Positions 7,774 to 16,918 of a stretch of 64,000 nt of DNA are shown here, in pieces. The stretch is taken from assembly GCA_043753895.1 (NCBI GenBank), contig JAYUWK010000122.1, positions 11,588 to 75,587 of the forward strand. The letters run 5' to 3'. Below the pieces are notes generated by a model, which did not search any database, was not told the origin of the DNA, and saw only the letters and a list, made by a program, of their open reading frames with translations. Origin of the DNA: WLMZ01 sp043753895 (GTDB taxonomy: Bacteria > Actinomycetota > Acidimicrobiia > Acidimicrobiales > Ilumatobacteraceae). How positions within the stretch are numbered: position 1 is the first letter of the stretch; each line of letters starts with the position of its first letter. Both the position numbers and the translations under genes were made by a program.

Positions 7774-8664
7774 ATGCAATCCGTCGAGGTCTCCACGCGC
7801 CTAGACCCGGCGCATACCTCGTCGGTGATGCGGCTCATCGCAGCGGCCGAGTCCGCCGCTGGCTTTCGCCCCGTTTCGGATCAGTTCTGGTTGGATCTCA
7901 CCAGCACTTCCGACGATCTCATACGGGTGTTCATCCGCGACGCCGATCTGATCGCGTATGCACAGGCGACGAGAAGCAACGGTCATTGGTCGGTCGAGCT
8001 CGTCGTGGTTCCGACGGTGCACGACCACCTCGCAGAGTTGTCCCGGACCGCGCTGGATGCGCTCGTGCGATCCATCCGCCAGCGCGGTGGCACAGCGCTG
8101 AGTTGGCTCGTCTTTGCTCCATCACCTGTCCACGCGGCGCTGGCCGCGGAATTCGGTCTGATGCCGACACGACGGCTCTACCAGATGACACGCTCGCTGC
8201 CCACCAGTATCGAGTTTGATGTGGTCACCCGGCCCTTCGTGCCGGGGGTCGACGATGACGCCTGGCTGCGAGTGAACCAGCGCGCCTTTGCGTGGAACCC
8301 CGTACAGGGAGCCTGGACGCAAGAATCGCTGCGCGCTCGCATGGCCGAACCATGGTTCGACCCGACGGGCTTCTTGCTCTACGAACGCGAGGGCCGTCTC
8401 GCCGGTTTTTGCTGGACCAAGGTCCATGCGCAGGACACGCCCCTCATCGGTGAGATCTACGTGATTGCGGTGGATCCTGACTTTCACGGCCTGGGGCTCG
8501 GACGCGCGCTCACGCTCGCCGGGCTTGATCACCTTGCAGGTCTCGGTATCACCCACGGCATGCTGTTTGTCGATGCCGACAACACCTCGGCTGTCGGCCT
8601 GTACGAGACACTGGGCTTCGCGGTGCAACGAACAGACTGCGTCTACGAAGGCCGCATCAGCTGA
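7774..8664 (+). CDS. mshD: Mycothiol synthase (two GNAT domains)
   Basis: MshD acetylates Cys-GlcN-Ins with acetyl-CoA, the last step of mycothiol synthesis, so it is a marker for Actinomycetota. The 296 residues form two GNAT repeats. The N-terminal repeat is degenerate. The C-terminal one carries the acetyl-CoA loop in EIYVIAVDPDFHGLGLGRAL and the family-typical ending MLFVDADNTSAVGLYETLGF. The ATG at 7774 lies 42 bases from the divergent nth start. The M3 peptidase follows after 38 bases. Confidence 0.93.
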   Translation: MQSVEVSTRLDPAHTSSVMRLIAAAESAAGFRPVSDQFWLDLTSTSDDLIRVFIRDADLIAYAQATRSNGHWSVELVVVPTVHDHLAELSRTALDALVRSIRQRGGTALSWLVFAPSPVHAALAAEFGLMPTRRLYQMTRSLPTSIEFDVVTRPFVPGVDDDAWLRVNQRAFAWNPVQGAWTQESLRARMAEPWFDPTGFLLYEREGRLAGFCWTKVHAQDTPLIGEIYVIAVDPDFHGLGLGRALTLAGLDHLAGLGITHGMLFVDADNTSAVGLYETLGFAVQRTDCVYEGRIS

Positions 8665-8702
8665 ATCCCTAATCACATGAGACATTGTCGGAGGATGCGA
8701 TC

Positions 8703-10514
8703 ATGACCACAATCGAGGAACTCCCCCGTTGGAACCTGTCCGACGTCCACGAGTCCTTCACCGCCCGCTCGTTTCGGGCAGCGATGGAACGCGTGTCGAC
8801 CGACACCGACCGGCTCGCAGCGCTGTTCGACACACACGGTGTCCGCGCAGTGCCCGCCCGCCCTACGGATGACGCCGACGGTGCCGCTGCCGATGCCATC
8901 ATCGTCGCACTCAACGACTGGCAGTTGCAATTACAACAACTCTCGACATACGTACAAGCCACGGTAAGTACCGACAGTTACAACGAGATCGCACAGGCGT
9001 TGGCCAGCGAGCTCCAGATGCTTTCGTCGCGCGGCCAACCGCTGTTCGCTCGCTTCGTCGATTGGGTGGCGGCGTTAGGGCCACAGGAACTGGCCGTGGT
9101 CAGCCCGCAGGCGCACGATCACCTCGGCCCACTCATGCACCTCGCCAAGCGCTCCGAACACCAGATGGACGAGGTCGAAGAGGGCCTGTACGCAGAGCTC
9201 ACTCGCTCCGGATCGACCGCATGGGCCGGCCTGCATAGCGACGTCACCTCGCAGTTACAAGTGGATGTCGAATTGCCCGGCGACCAGTATCAGCGGCTCT
9301 CCATGGCTGCCGTGCGTGGGCTCGCTACACACGCAGACCCCTCGGTTCGCCAAGCGGGCTATGACGCCGAGATGCGCGCATGGCCCACAGTCGCCGTGGT
9401 GTGCGCAGCAGCGATGAACGGCATCAAGGGCGAGGCGAACGCCATCAACGCTCGTCGACACTGGGCGTCCCCGCTCGATGCCGCCCTCTATGCGAACAGC
9501 GTGAGCAGGCCCACGTTCGATGCGATGCAGTCAGCTGTCGATGCGTCACTCCCCCATTTTCGGCGCTGGATGCGCACCAAGGCCACGCTGCATGCAGGCT
9601 CTGGCGGCCTGGCCTGGCGCGACTTGGTGGCACCGCTTCCCACAGCTCCCCCCTCGATCACCTGGAACGAGGGCCTCGACATCGTGCGCAACGCCTTCAC
9701 CTCCTATGGAGGCACTCTCTCAAGTCTGGTGGAACGCGCGGTTTCCGAGCGATGGATCGATGCGGAACCACGTAATGGAAAAAGTGGCGGAGCCTTTTGT
9801 GCACCCTTCATTGGCGACCGCTCGCTGGTGTTTCTCAATTGGACCGGCAGCGTCGACTCCGCGCAGACCACCGCACACGAACTGGGGCACGCGTATCACA
9901 ACACCCAACTCGCGCAACGCACTCCGCTGCAGCGACGACTTCCCTTGGCACTGGCTGAAACGGCGAGCATCTTCTGCGAGACACTCGTCGTCGAAGAGGG
10001 GCTGAAACGGCTGCAGGGTGCCGATCGCCTCGCGCTGCTCGATGTCGATCTGCAGGGTTCAGCACAGGTAGTGGTCGACATTCGCAGCCGCTTCCTGTTC
10101 GAGACCGAGGTCTTTGCACGTCGGCAACGCCGTACTCTCGGCGTGAGCGAGCTCAGTGAGATGATGCTCGACGCCCAGCACACGGCATACGGCGACGGGC
10201 TCGATCAGGCCACCGCACACCGCTATATGTGGGCCGTGAAGAGCCACTACTACGGCAGTCACTTCTACAACTGGCCCTATACGTATGGGCTCTTGTTCGG
10301 ACTTGGTCTCTTCGCTCGCTATCAGGAGGACCCCGATCGTTTCCGGGGTGGCTACGACGACCTGTTATCGCGCGTCGGTATGAACACGGCCGAGGAGTTA
10401 GGCGCCTCGTTCGATCTCGATGTGACCGACGAGTCGTTCTGGATGGCCAGCGTCGACGTGTTCGAGGCGCGCATCGACGAATACGAACGCCTTGCGGCTG
10501 CGGTGTCCGGGTGA
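8703..10514 (+). CDS. M3 family oligoendopeptidase (PepF-like)
   Basis: A cytosolic zinc metallopeptidase of about 603 residues that would trim oligopeptides. The catalytic zinc site is TTAHELGHAYHN, with the third ligand Glu some 25 residues on in ALAETASIFCETL. The C terminus carries the substrate-lining SHYYGSHFYNWPYTYG block typical of M3B enzymes. I chose the ATG at 8703 because a GGAGG site stands eight bases before it; an in-frame TTG at 8685 lacks such a site. Its TGA overlaps the rlmN GTG (GTGA). Confidence 0.9.
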   Translation: MTTIEELPRWNLSDVHESFTARSFRAAMERVSTDTDRLAALFDTHGVRAVPARPTDDADGAAADAIIVALNDWQLQLQQLSTYVQATVSTDSYNEIAQALASELQMLSSRGQPLFARFVDWVAALGPQELAVVSPQAHDHLGPLMHLAKRSEHQMDEVEEGLYAELTRSGSTAWAGLHSDVTSQLQVDVELPGDQYQRLSMAAVRGLATHADPSVRQAGYDAEMRAWPTVAVVCAAAMNGIKGEANAINARRHWASPLDAALYANSVSRPTFDAMQSAVDASLPHFRRWMRTKATLHAGSGGLAWRDLVAPLPTAPPSITWNEGLDIVRNAFTSYGGTLSSLVERAVSERWIDAEPRNGKSGGAFCAPFIGDRSLVFLNWTGSVDSAQTTAHELGHAYHNTQLAQRTPLQRRLPLALAETASIFCETLVVEEGLKRLQGADRLALLDVDLQGSAQVVVDIRSRFLFETEVFARRQRRTLGVSELSEMMLDAQHTAYGDGLDQATAHRYMWAVKSHYYGSHFYNWPYTYGLLFGLGLFARYQEDPDRFRGGYDDLLSRVGMNTAEELGASFDLDVTDESFWMASVDVFEARIDEYERLAAAVSG

Positions 10515-11605
10515 GCGACACCGCTCACCAATCGCGTTACGACGTCACGCGTGCGCAATTGGGCGAGTTGCTCACCGGCGAACCGCGCTTTCGCGTTGAC
10601 CAACTCTGGAAGGGTCTCTACGAGCAGCTCGACGACCCTGTCGATATCACTGCGCTCCCGAAGGCACTGCGGTCGCGGCTCGATACCGAGCTTCCGGCTG
10701 CGCTCACGACGGTAGTCGAACGCGTCAACGACGATGGCGACACAGTGAAGTACCTCTTCGAGCTCGCCGGTGGGAGCCGTATCGAGACTGTCTTGATGCT
10801 CTATCCCGATCGGGTCACCGTGTGTGTGAGCAGCCAGGCCGGCTGTGCGATGGGGTGTGGCTTTTGCGCCACCGGACAGGCCGGTTTCACACGCCAACTC
10901 ACGACCGGCGAGATCGTGGAGCAGGTAGTGCGCGCGGCCCGCAAAGCGCGCGAGCTCGACCGCCGACTCGCCAACGTCGTGTTCATGGGTATGGGCGAGC
11001 CCCTCGCCAATGAAATCAACGTGTGGGCCGCGATCGAACGGATCAACGCCGATATTGGGCTGGGCGCGCGTCATCTCACCGTCTCCACCGTGGGTCTGGT
11101 GCCGGGCATCAAGCGGCTCACCGAGTGGCCGATGCAGGTGAATCTCGCTGTGTCTTTGCATGCGGCAAACGACGGGCTACGCGACGAGATGGTGCCGATC
11201 AACCGCCGCTATCCGCTCGGTGTGCTGATGGACGCGTGCGCCGACTACCTCATCGCCAAGGGCCGCCGACTCAGTTTCGAATGGGCCCTCATCGACAGAG
11301 TGAACGATCGCGAGAGCGACGCTCGAGAACTGGCCGTGCTCTGTCGGGCGCTGCCACTTGCGGCCCACGTGAACCTGATTCCGCTCAACCCGACCCCTGG
11401 GTATCCCACACGAGGCACACCCCTTGCGCGTGTGCACCAATTCCGCGATCGCCTCGAAGAGCTCGGCGTCAACGCAACCGTGCGCCGCAATCGCGGCACC
11501 GATATCGATGCCGCATGCGGTCAGCTTGCAGCCGGACAACCGGTGCAGCCCGTCACTCTCGGTCGGCGCTCGTATTCCGGTTCAGTCCGTCAACCGGATG
11601 CGTAG
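10511..11605 (+). CDS. rlmN: 23S rRNA/tRNA adenine-C2 methyltransferase RlmN
   Basis: RlmN is a radical-SAM enzyme that methylates C2 of A2503 in 23S rRNA and A37 of some tRNAs. The 4Fe-4S motif is Cys112-X3-Cys116-X2-Cys119 in GCAMGCGFCATGQAGF. VVFMGMGEPL, HLTVSTVGLVPGI and VNLAVSLHA follow in the normal order. The C-terminal catalytic Cys is in DIDAACGQLA. At 364 residues the length is normal. The GTG start overlaps the M3 peptidase stop. The last 53 bases overlap the end of the convergent DUF6285 gene. Confidence 0.96.
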   Translation: MSDTAHQSRYDVTRAQLGELLTGEPRFRVDQLWKGLYEQLDDPVDITALPKALRSRLDTELPAALTTVVERVNDDGDTVKYLFELAGGSRIETVLMLYPDRVTVCVSSQAGCAMGCGFCATGQAGFTRQLTTGEIVEQVVRAARKARELDRRLANVVFMGMGEPLANEINVWAAIERINADIGLGARHLTVSTVGLVPGIKRLTEWPMQVNLAVSLHAANDGLRDEMVPINRRYPLGVLMDACADYLIAKGRRLSFEWALIDRVNDRESDARELAVLCRALPLAAHVNLIPLNPTPGYPTRGTPLARVHQFRDRLEELGVNATVRRNRGTDIDAACGQLAAGQPVQPVTLGRRSYSGSVRQPDA

Positions 11606-11960
11606 CGAGATATCCGTCGAGATACTTCGGGTTCGCCACAGCGAGCTTGTCACGCACACTCGACCACACCGCGTTGCGCACGGCTTCGGCCTGCGGGCCA
11701 CGATCGGCGACCTTGCCAGAACGAATCGCTTCTGCAAGTTCGTCGTCGGTCGTGAACCCAAGCTCGCGCAGCCGCGCCGCATGCGCCAGAGCCTGTGTCG
11801 GGCCGAGTTCGAGTTCGCGCTCGACCACAGCCAACACGTTGATCGCGACTCTGGCGTGGAACTGAACCCCGCCCGTGGTGCTTGCGAGCACATCGCGTTC
11901 GAGCCACTCGCGGACGGACTCCACGAGCTGCTGCGCGTTTGGCGCGTCGTGCGGGATCAC
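11553..11960 (-). CDS. DUF6285 protein, partner of the phosphotransferase
   Basis: A 135-residue protein matching my recollection of DUF6285: IPHDAPNAQQLVESVREWLE at the start and VRDKLAVANPKYL near the end. Proteins of this kind are usually encoded directly after an APH-like phosphotransferase, exactly as here, and the two probably act together. The biochemical role is not known. The GTG at 11960 overlaps the phosphotransferase stop (GTGA). The 3' end runs 53 bases into the convergent rlmN, where the last 17 or so residues look less conserved. Confidence 0.75.
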   Translation of the reverse strand: MIPHDAPNAQQLVESVREWLERDVLASTTGGVQFHARVAINVLAVVERELELGPTQALAHAARLRELGFTTDDELAEAIRSGKVADRGPQAEAVRNAVWSSVRDKLAVANPKYLDGYLATHPVDGLNRNTSADRE

Positions 11961-12898
11961 CAGCGACCCTCGAGCGCAAGAAAGAGGTCGTGTTCGTTCT
12001 CGCACACGCGACGGCCGATCGCTGCGAGTTCGTGGCTGCGCGTGAGGCCAGCGATGTGCGCCTGTGCCTGCAACATGCACATGATGCCCCACTTGAGCGT
12101 GCCGAGCACCTCCCACCAACGCACCACGTCGGCATCCACCACGCGTCCGCTGACCTCGCTGTAGGCCGCGAACAACTCGTTGTACTCACCGACTCCGGCC
12201 ACGGGCTTGGCCGATCCGAACCGCCATGCCTTCACGCACAACCAGCCGAGGTCCTCCATGGGATCACCGAGATGGGCGAGCTCCCAGTCGAGCACGGCGC
12301 GCAGACCGTCAGGCCCGACCATGAGGTTGCCGAGGCGAAAGTCGCCGTGGACCACACGCACGTCGCCAGGCGCTGGCCGGTGTTCGTGGAGCCAACGGAA
12401 AGCCAGCTCGAACGTGGGATGCGGGTGAACAAGCGTGTCGAGCACCTGGCGATACTGATCCACCTGATCAGTGAGTTGCAGAGACGGAACGGTTGCGAGA
12501 TCGATGGAGTGCAGCGCAGCCAGCGCGTGCGCCAACTGGACAGGCAGGCCGGCGCGGGCCCTCGAAAAGGCATCGTCACGCAAGATCTTGCGTGCGATGG
12601 TCTCGCCCGCCACATGACTGAGCACCATGTATGCGGCACCGAGGCCGGAGACGTCGGTGGACGCCGTGATCACCTCGGGCACCGGCACGCCGCCAGCAAG
12701 GGCAGCGCGCAACACCGAGAACTCGGTGGCCATGTCGCGCACGTCGCCGGTGCGTTGGCGCTGCAGGATCAAAGGGCGCGAGTCAGCGACGAACTTCCAC
12801 GTCTCGCGTGACGCACCACCGGTGAGGCGGGCGAGGTCGGTGATGACTGCGCCACCGAGCACCCTCGACAATGATTCGCCAAGGTGGTCGTCGGCCAT
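11957..12898 (-). CDS. APH/ACAD10-like phosphotransferase
   Basis: A 313-residue kinase-fold protein of the aminoglycoside phosphotransferase superfamily. The catalytic loop is VVHGDFRLGNLMV (Brenner HxD...N motif) and the metal-binding Asp is in LDWELAHLGDPMEDLGW. These features match the ACAD10-like group implicated in 4-hydroxy-acyl-CoA or other small-molecule phosphorylation rather than antibiotic resistance. The ATG at 12898 (MADDHLGESL) is preferred over a GTG six codons upstream. It forms a two-gene operon with the DUF6285 gene. The substrate is unknown. Confidence 0.85.
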   Translation of the reverse strand: MADDHLGESLSRVLGGAVITDLARLTGGASRETWKFVADSRPLILQRQRTGDVRDMATEFSVLRAALAGGVPVPEVITASTDVSGLGAAYMVLSHVAGETIARKILRDDAFSRARAGLPVQLAHALAALHSIDLATVPSLQLTDQVDQYRQVLDTLVHPHPTFELAFRWLHEHRPAPGDVRVVHGDFRLGNLMVGPDGLRAVLDWELAHLGDPMEDLGWLCVKAWRFGSAKPVAGVGEYNELFAAYSEVSGRVVDADVVRWWEVLGTLKWGIMCMLQAQAHIAGLTRSHELAAIGRRVCENEHDLFLALEGRW

Positions 12899-12961
12899 GC
12901 ACACAGGCTCGCACACGATCGGAGCTGCCCGAGAGGCGGAGACCTCCCAACGCGCGTGTGA

Positions 12962-14170
12962 TCAGCAGTTCGCGGCGACGGTGGGATACGGATCGACCGC
13001 AGGTCCACCGAGAGGATGAATCTCGAAGTGCAGATGAGGCGTAGAGAACTTGGCGTTGCCCGTATCGCCGACATAGCCGATGACCTCGCCCTTCACCACG
13101 TTTCCCAGATTCGCATACGAATCGAGGTGCGCGTAGTAGTACTTGTTGCCATCGGCACCGGTGAACCAGATGGTGGTACCGCCGAGCTCGTTCTGCTGTG
13201 GCGTGGCGAGCCCGTCGACCACGGCCACAATGGTCGTGCCGCGGGGACTGATCATGTCGACACCTTCGTGCAGACGACCACCAGAGCGTGGTTCGCCCCA
13301 CGTATCAGCGAATCCGGTAGGTCCCTGAATCGGACACACCCAATCCGCGCCGCTGCCGTACACCTCGCCCGCTCCGACACCTGGGCGTCCACCGGAACCA
13401 CCGCTGCCGGTGGTGCCGCCGGCCGAGCCACCAGAGGCGTTGTTCCCGCTCTTGACGCCCTGACCAACGTCGCCGCCGTCGGAACCGGCGCCAACGGCGG
13501 TTGCTTGGTCTTTCTTGAGCTGCTCAGCAGAATCTCGTGCAGCCTTCTCGGCATCCTTCTGACGCTGTGCGTCGAGTGCCTTCTGCACTGCCTCACTGGT
13601 GAGACGCTGCTTCTCGACGATCCTCAGCAGCTCGACTTCCTTGAGTGCTGCGTCCTGCTTCGCGGTATAGTCCCGCTGCGCCGCGGCGTAGTCGCGCGCG
13701 GTCCGCTCGGCCCTGGCCTTCTTCGCGTCGAGTTGCTTACGGATGTCGGCGTATTCGTCGAGGCTGCTCGACGATGCTTCGTTGATGATGTCGACCAGCA
13801 CGGCCGTTTGGGCCTGCTCGGTCGGGCCGATATTGCCTGATAGCAGTGCGATGCCCGTGGTTCCGATGCCAATATAGCGATTCACGGCGACGGTCTCGAC
13901 AGTCTTGCGGAGCGCATCAACCTTGCCCTGCAGGGCGACGACCTCGGCATCGACGCTGGACTTCTCGTCGTTGAGCAGCTCAACCTTGGACTCCGCGGCC
14001 GCCCATGCGTCGGCAGCCGCATTGGCGCGGTCGCGCGCTGCAGAAATGGCACGGGCGGCATCTTCAGCAGTCCCTGAGCCACTATCCGCGCTCGCAGGCA
14101 GGTGCGCGGAGAGCGGCACGCTCACCGCGCACAGCACAACAACCATAAAGAAACCGCCGAGCTTGCGCAT
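12962..14170 (-). CDS. Secreted M23 (LytM-type) peptidase with coiled coil
   Basis: A 402-residue exported cell-wall protein. After the ATG at 14170 comes a signal peptide (MRKLGGFFMVVVLCAVSVPL, cleavage near SADS). Next is a long Ala/Lys/Glu-rich coiled coil (about residues 35-230), a Gly/Ser linker, and a C-terminal M23 domain. The zinc ligands are intact: HEGVDM (HxxxD) and the HxH of TPHLHFEIHP. It should cut peptidoglycan cross-bridges or stems, or activate another hydrolase as EnvC/NlpD-like proteins do; the complete active site favours real hydrolysis. It diverges from the ABC ATPase gene. Confidence 0.9.
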   Translation of the reverse strand: MRKLGGFFMVVVLCAVSVPLSAHLPASADSGSGTAEDAARAISAARDRANAAADAWAAAESKVELLNDEKSSVDAEVVALQGKVDALRKTVETVAVNRYIGIGTTGIALLSGNIGPTEQAQTAVLVDIINEASSSSLDEYADIRKQLDAKKARAERTARDYAAAQRDYTAKQDAALKEVELLRIVEKQRLTSEAVQKALDAQRQKDAEKAARDSAEQLKKDQATAVGAGSDGGDVGQGVKSGNNASGGSAGGTTGSGGSGGRPGVGAGEVYGSGADWVCPIQGPTGFADTWGEPRSGGRLHEGVDMISPRGTTIVAVVDGLATPQQNELGGTTIWFTGADGNKYYYAHLDSYANLGNVVKGEVIGYVGDTGNAKFSTPHLHFEIHPLGGPAVDPYPTVAANC

Positions 14171-14275
14171 GATCGTTGGCACTCTACCTCTCAGACCCTT
14201 CGACGGTCGGGCGCGCACTGCGACAACCGCTCGTCTCTTCTGATCGGTCGGTATCGGCTCTAACCTGAGCAGTCC

Positions 14276-15115
14276 ATGCCAACGAGTCCAACACGTCCCG
14301 CCCAACCACCTGCGGTCACGACGGCTGAGGCGCTCCGATTCGAGCACGTCACGTTCGTTCGCGAAGGGCGCCGCATCCTCGACGACATCAGCTGGGCGGT
14401 ACGGACGGACCAACGCTGGCTGATTCTGGGCGCCAACGGTTCAGGCAAAACAACGCTGGTGCGTGTGGCCTCGATGTACGAACACCCATCGTCGGGATCG
14501 GTCACCGCTCTCGGCGAGACGCTAGGAAGCACCGACGTGCGCCAGCTCCGACGTCGCATCGGGCTGATGTCAGCAGCACTCGGTGCGCAGTTGCGTCCGC
14601 AACTCAGCGCACAGGACACAGTCGTCACTGCGAAATTCGCAGCACTCGAGACATGGTGGCATACCTATACCGACACCGATTATCGGCGCGCACGCGAGTG
14701 CCTCGCGCGCCTCGGCGTTGCCCACTATGCCGAACGAACCATGGCCACGCTGTCGAGCGGTGAGCAGCAGCGAGTACTGCTCGCGAGGGCACTCATGAAC
14801 GAACCCGGACTGCTCCTGCTCGACGAGCCCAGCGCTCGGCTCGATCTCGGAGGCCGTGAACAGCTGGTCAGCGCACTCGCCGAACTCACCACTGATCCTG
14901 GCGCCCCACCGCTCATCCTCGTGACCCACCACGTGGATGAGGTGCCACCTGGTATGACACATGCCCTGCTGCTCCGCGAGGGTGCCGTGCTCGCAGCCGG
15001 CGAGATCGACTCAGTACTCACTGCGGAGGCATTGAGCGAATGCTTCGCAATGCCACTTGCGCTCGAGCGCCGCGCCGATGGGCGCCTTACGGCGTGGTCC
15101 CGGCGATCAGACTGA
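14276..15115 (+). CDS. ABC transporter ATP-binding protein, stand-alone
   Basis: A single ABC ATPase domain of 279 residues with Walker A LGANGSGKTTL, signature LSSGEQQR, Walker B LLLLDEPSARLD and an H-loop in LVTHHVDE. No permease or binding protein is encoded next to it, so either it pairs with a remote permease or it belongs to the ModF/YlmA-like soluble group; the HHVDEVP stretch fits the latter. It diverges from the M23 gene. Its last 29 bases overlap the end of the convergent SRPBCC gene. Confidence 0.88.
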   Translation: MPTSPTRPAQPPAVTTAEALRFEHVTFVREGRRILDDISWAVRTDQRWLILGANGSGKTTLVRVASMYEHPSSGSVTALGETLGSTDVRQLRRRIGLMSAALGAQLRPQLSAQDTVVTAKFAALETWWHTYTDTDYRRARECLARLGVAHYAERTMATLSSGEQQRVLLARALMNEPGLLLLDEPSARLDLGGREQLVSALAELTTDPGAPPLILVTHHVDEVPPGMTHALLLREGAVLAAGEIDSVLTAEALSECFAMPLALERRADGRLTAWSRRSD

Positions 15116-15533
15116 GAAGTCGGTCGCGGCTGCGGTTGATCTCATCGACCAGTGCCCGTTCGACCAGACCGCCGGTCCACAATCCGCCGCCGTAGTGCAG
15201 GCGCATCTCCAAATGACTCCCCCTCTCGATGGGTGCAACGGTGGCGCCGAGTCGCCATACGCTGTGTTGGCGTCCATCAGTCTCTGACCGCTCGAAGACG
15301 ACCTCGGCATCGGTCACGCAGACCACACGAGTCATCGTCAACCGTTTCGACCGGGAGAACGGGCCAACGCGGGCCCGCAGCTCGACGTCCCACGCGGGTT
15401 GCCCGTTACGTTCGCCAACGCGATCGGCTCGATGTACCAACCCCATCCATGACGTGTAACGACACAGATCATCGATCCAGCCGAAAAGATCCGAAGCCGA
15501 ACAGGGTGCTGACAACTCAGCGGAAATATCCAC
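15087..15533 (-). CDS. SRPBCC (START-like) family protein
   Basis: A 148-residue polyketide cyclase/dehydrase-like protein. It opens MDISAELSAPCSASDLFGWI, the usual first strand and helix of the SRPBCC fold. It continues with a beta-rich centre (VWRLGATVAPIERGSHLEM) and ends with the long C-terminal helix LVERALVDEINRSRDRLLSL. The fold binds hydrophobic ligands in a helix-grip cavity; no ligand can be assigned. It is convergent with the ABC ATPase gene and overlaps it by 29 bases. Confidence 0.8.
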   Translation of the reverse strand: MDISAELSAPCSASDLFGWIDDLCRYTSWMGLVHRADRVGERNGQPAWDVELRARVGPFSRSKRLTMTRVVCVTDAEVVFERSETDGRQHSVWRLGATVAPIERGSHLEMRLHYGGGLWTGGLVERALVDEINRSRDRLLSLIAGTTP

Positions 15534-15664
15534 GCTCGAAGTATCGCTGCTTGCTCATCGGCTCATCACAATTCGCTCACATCTACCAGCCATATTGGTT
15601 CACAAGCGGAAACGAAAGCCGCGCGAATATGACCCCCCAATCACACAGAACACGGAGAACAATC

Positions 15665-16036
15665 ATGAACATCGGATCGAAAATCGGCGCAGCAGCGCTC
15701 GCCATTGCGATCACCGTCGGTGGAGCCTCAGCAGCCTTCGCAGGCAGTAGCTCCACCCCCACCGTCGACGGCGGCAGCACCGGGCGACATCACCTCACGA
15801 TCGAGCAGGTCTGCGCCAACAAGGATCAGATCGTTACCAAGCTCACCGAGCATCAGACACATCTGACCGCGCGCATCGCGAAGATGACCGAACTCAGCCA
15901 GCGGGCAACCACCAACGGTCATACCGAACGTGCGGCGAAGATCGATGCCCGCATCGCCAAGGCGCAGGCCCGTCTCGACAAGGTCACTGCTCGCATCGCC
16001 AAGGCGCCGGAATGGATTGCAGCCCACTGCAGCTGA
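15665..16036 (+). CDS. Small secreted coiled-coil protein with two cysteines
   Basis: A 123-residue exported protein. The signal peptide (MNIGSKIGAAALAIAITVGG, cleavage probably after ASAAFA) is followed by a Ser/Thr/Gly-rich stretch and a helical region with heptad-like repeats of TARIAKM, DARIAKAQARLDKV and TARIAKAPEWI. The two mature cysteines, Cys50 and Cys122, bracket the helices and could form a disulfide hairpin. A GGAGA site precedes the ATG. I recognise no named family; a cell-envelope role is inferred. Confidence 0.75.
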   Translation: MNIGSKIGAAALAIAITVGGASAAFAGSSSTPTVDGGSTGRHHLTIEQVCANKDQIVTKLTEHQTHLTARIAKMTELSQRATTNGHTERAAKIDARIAKAQARLDKVTARIAKAPEWIAAHCS

Positions 16037-16073
16037 CCCGGCGAGCGTGCCACGCTCCCCCAACCCACCCAAC

Positions 16074-16109
16074 CATGTGGCGTCTCGACTCTCGTCGGGG
16101 CGCCACATG
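16074..16109. terminator. Inverted repeat between convergent genes
   Basis: A perfect 9-bp inverted repeat (CATGTGGCG at 16074-16082 with its complement at 16101-16109) encloses an 18-base loop. It lies between the secreted protein gene and the convergent DUF3499 gene. No T-run follows on either strand, so it is a candidate bidirectional terminator rather than a classical one. Confidence 0.4.
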
Positions 16110-16129
16110 CGCGTTCTCATCGGGGCGGG

Positions 16130-16702
16130 TCAGCCGTCGCGCACGTCATCGCGAGCGACACCGCGAAACGCACGTGACAGCAATGGCGAATCTGCCTGCA
16201 GTAACCCACTGAGGTCGTCGGTCTCGTCGAAGACCGGCCGCCACGGCATGGCCTGGGTTTCGTCCACATCCGCCGGTGCTGACGGCACGAAATCGCCGAC
16301 CAACACCTCGTCGACTTGCACCTCGTCCGTCGAGTCGGCGCCGTCACCCCCGATCGCCGTCGGCCCAGCGTCGGCCTCGTCCTCGCCGGTGAAGACCAGC
16401 TGCGGCTCCGCCATTTCCGAGTCAGAACGCCTGCGTGATGGCCGCTTGATCCGACGCAGCTCACTTGTTGCATCGTCGGAGGCCACACGGAACAGCCGTG
16501 GTCGCGCCTCGCGACGATCGTCGAGCGTCCAGCCTCGTGGCACAACCATCGCGTCAGCGTGTCGACGACACACCATGCCAGTGCGCAGTGGCGCTCCACC
16601 CTCCGGAACGACCTCGAGCCAGACCAACAATTGGTCGGGATCCATGCCATAGGCAACAGCCGCTGGAGTCGAGCATCCAGGACGTTCACACAGACGAGTC
16701 AC
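16130..16702 (-). CDS. DUF3499 family protein
   Basis: A protein of about 190 residues. The N-terminal part (TRLCERPGCSTPAAVAYGMD, then VCRRHADAMVVPRGWTLDD) matches DUF3499, an actinomycete family with a zinc-ribbon-like Cys set. The C-terminal half is acidic and low in complexity (VFTGEDEADAGPTAIGGDG), probably disordered. The function is unknown. The start is uncertain: I took the GTG at 16702 immediately before TRLCERPGC; no ribosome site is visible, and a TAGTAC box 10 bases upstream would suit a leaderless transcript. It diverges from the large membrane protein. Confidence 0.7.
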   Translation of the reverse strand: MTRLCERPGCSTPAAVAYGMDPDQLLVWLEVVPEGGAPLRTGMVCRRHADAMVVPRGWTLDDRREARPRLFRVASDDATSELRRIKRPSRRRSDSEMAEPQLVFTGEDEADAGPTAIGGDGADSTDEVQVDEVLVGDFVPSAPADVDETQAMPWRPVFDETDDLSGLLQADSPLLSRAFRGVARDDVRDG

Positions 16703-16918
16703 AGGCGTAACGGTACTACCCCACGTCACAGGAATCTGACTCTGCGAACCGCACCCTGCAGACAGGTGCGCCCGTGAACCGGCCGAGATCGGGTGATGCC
16801 AGAGAGCGCGCCTCATGAGCTAAGAACTACTTGTACAGCAACGCCCGCCATTCGATCGAGGACCTATGTCGATGCACTGGATTGTTTCCTCTGCAACTGT
16901 GACACGACTGAAACAACC

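Noticed and set aside
8685..8702. TTG start of the M3 peptidase at 8685
   Set aside because: The GGAGG site falls inside this interval and is correctly spaced for the ATG at 8703.
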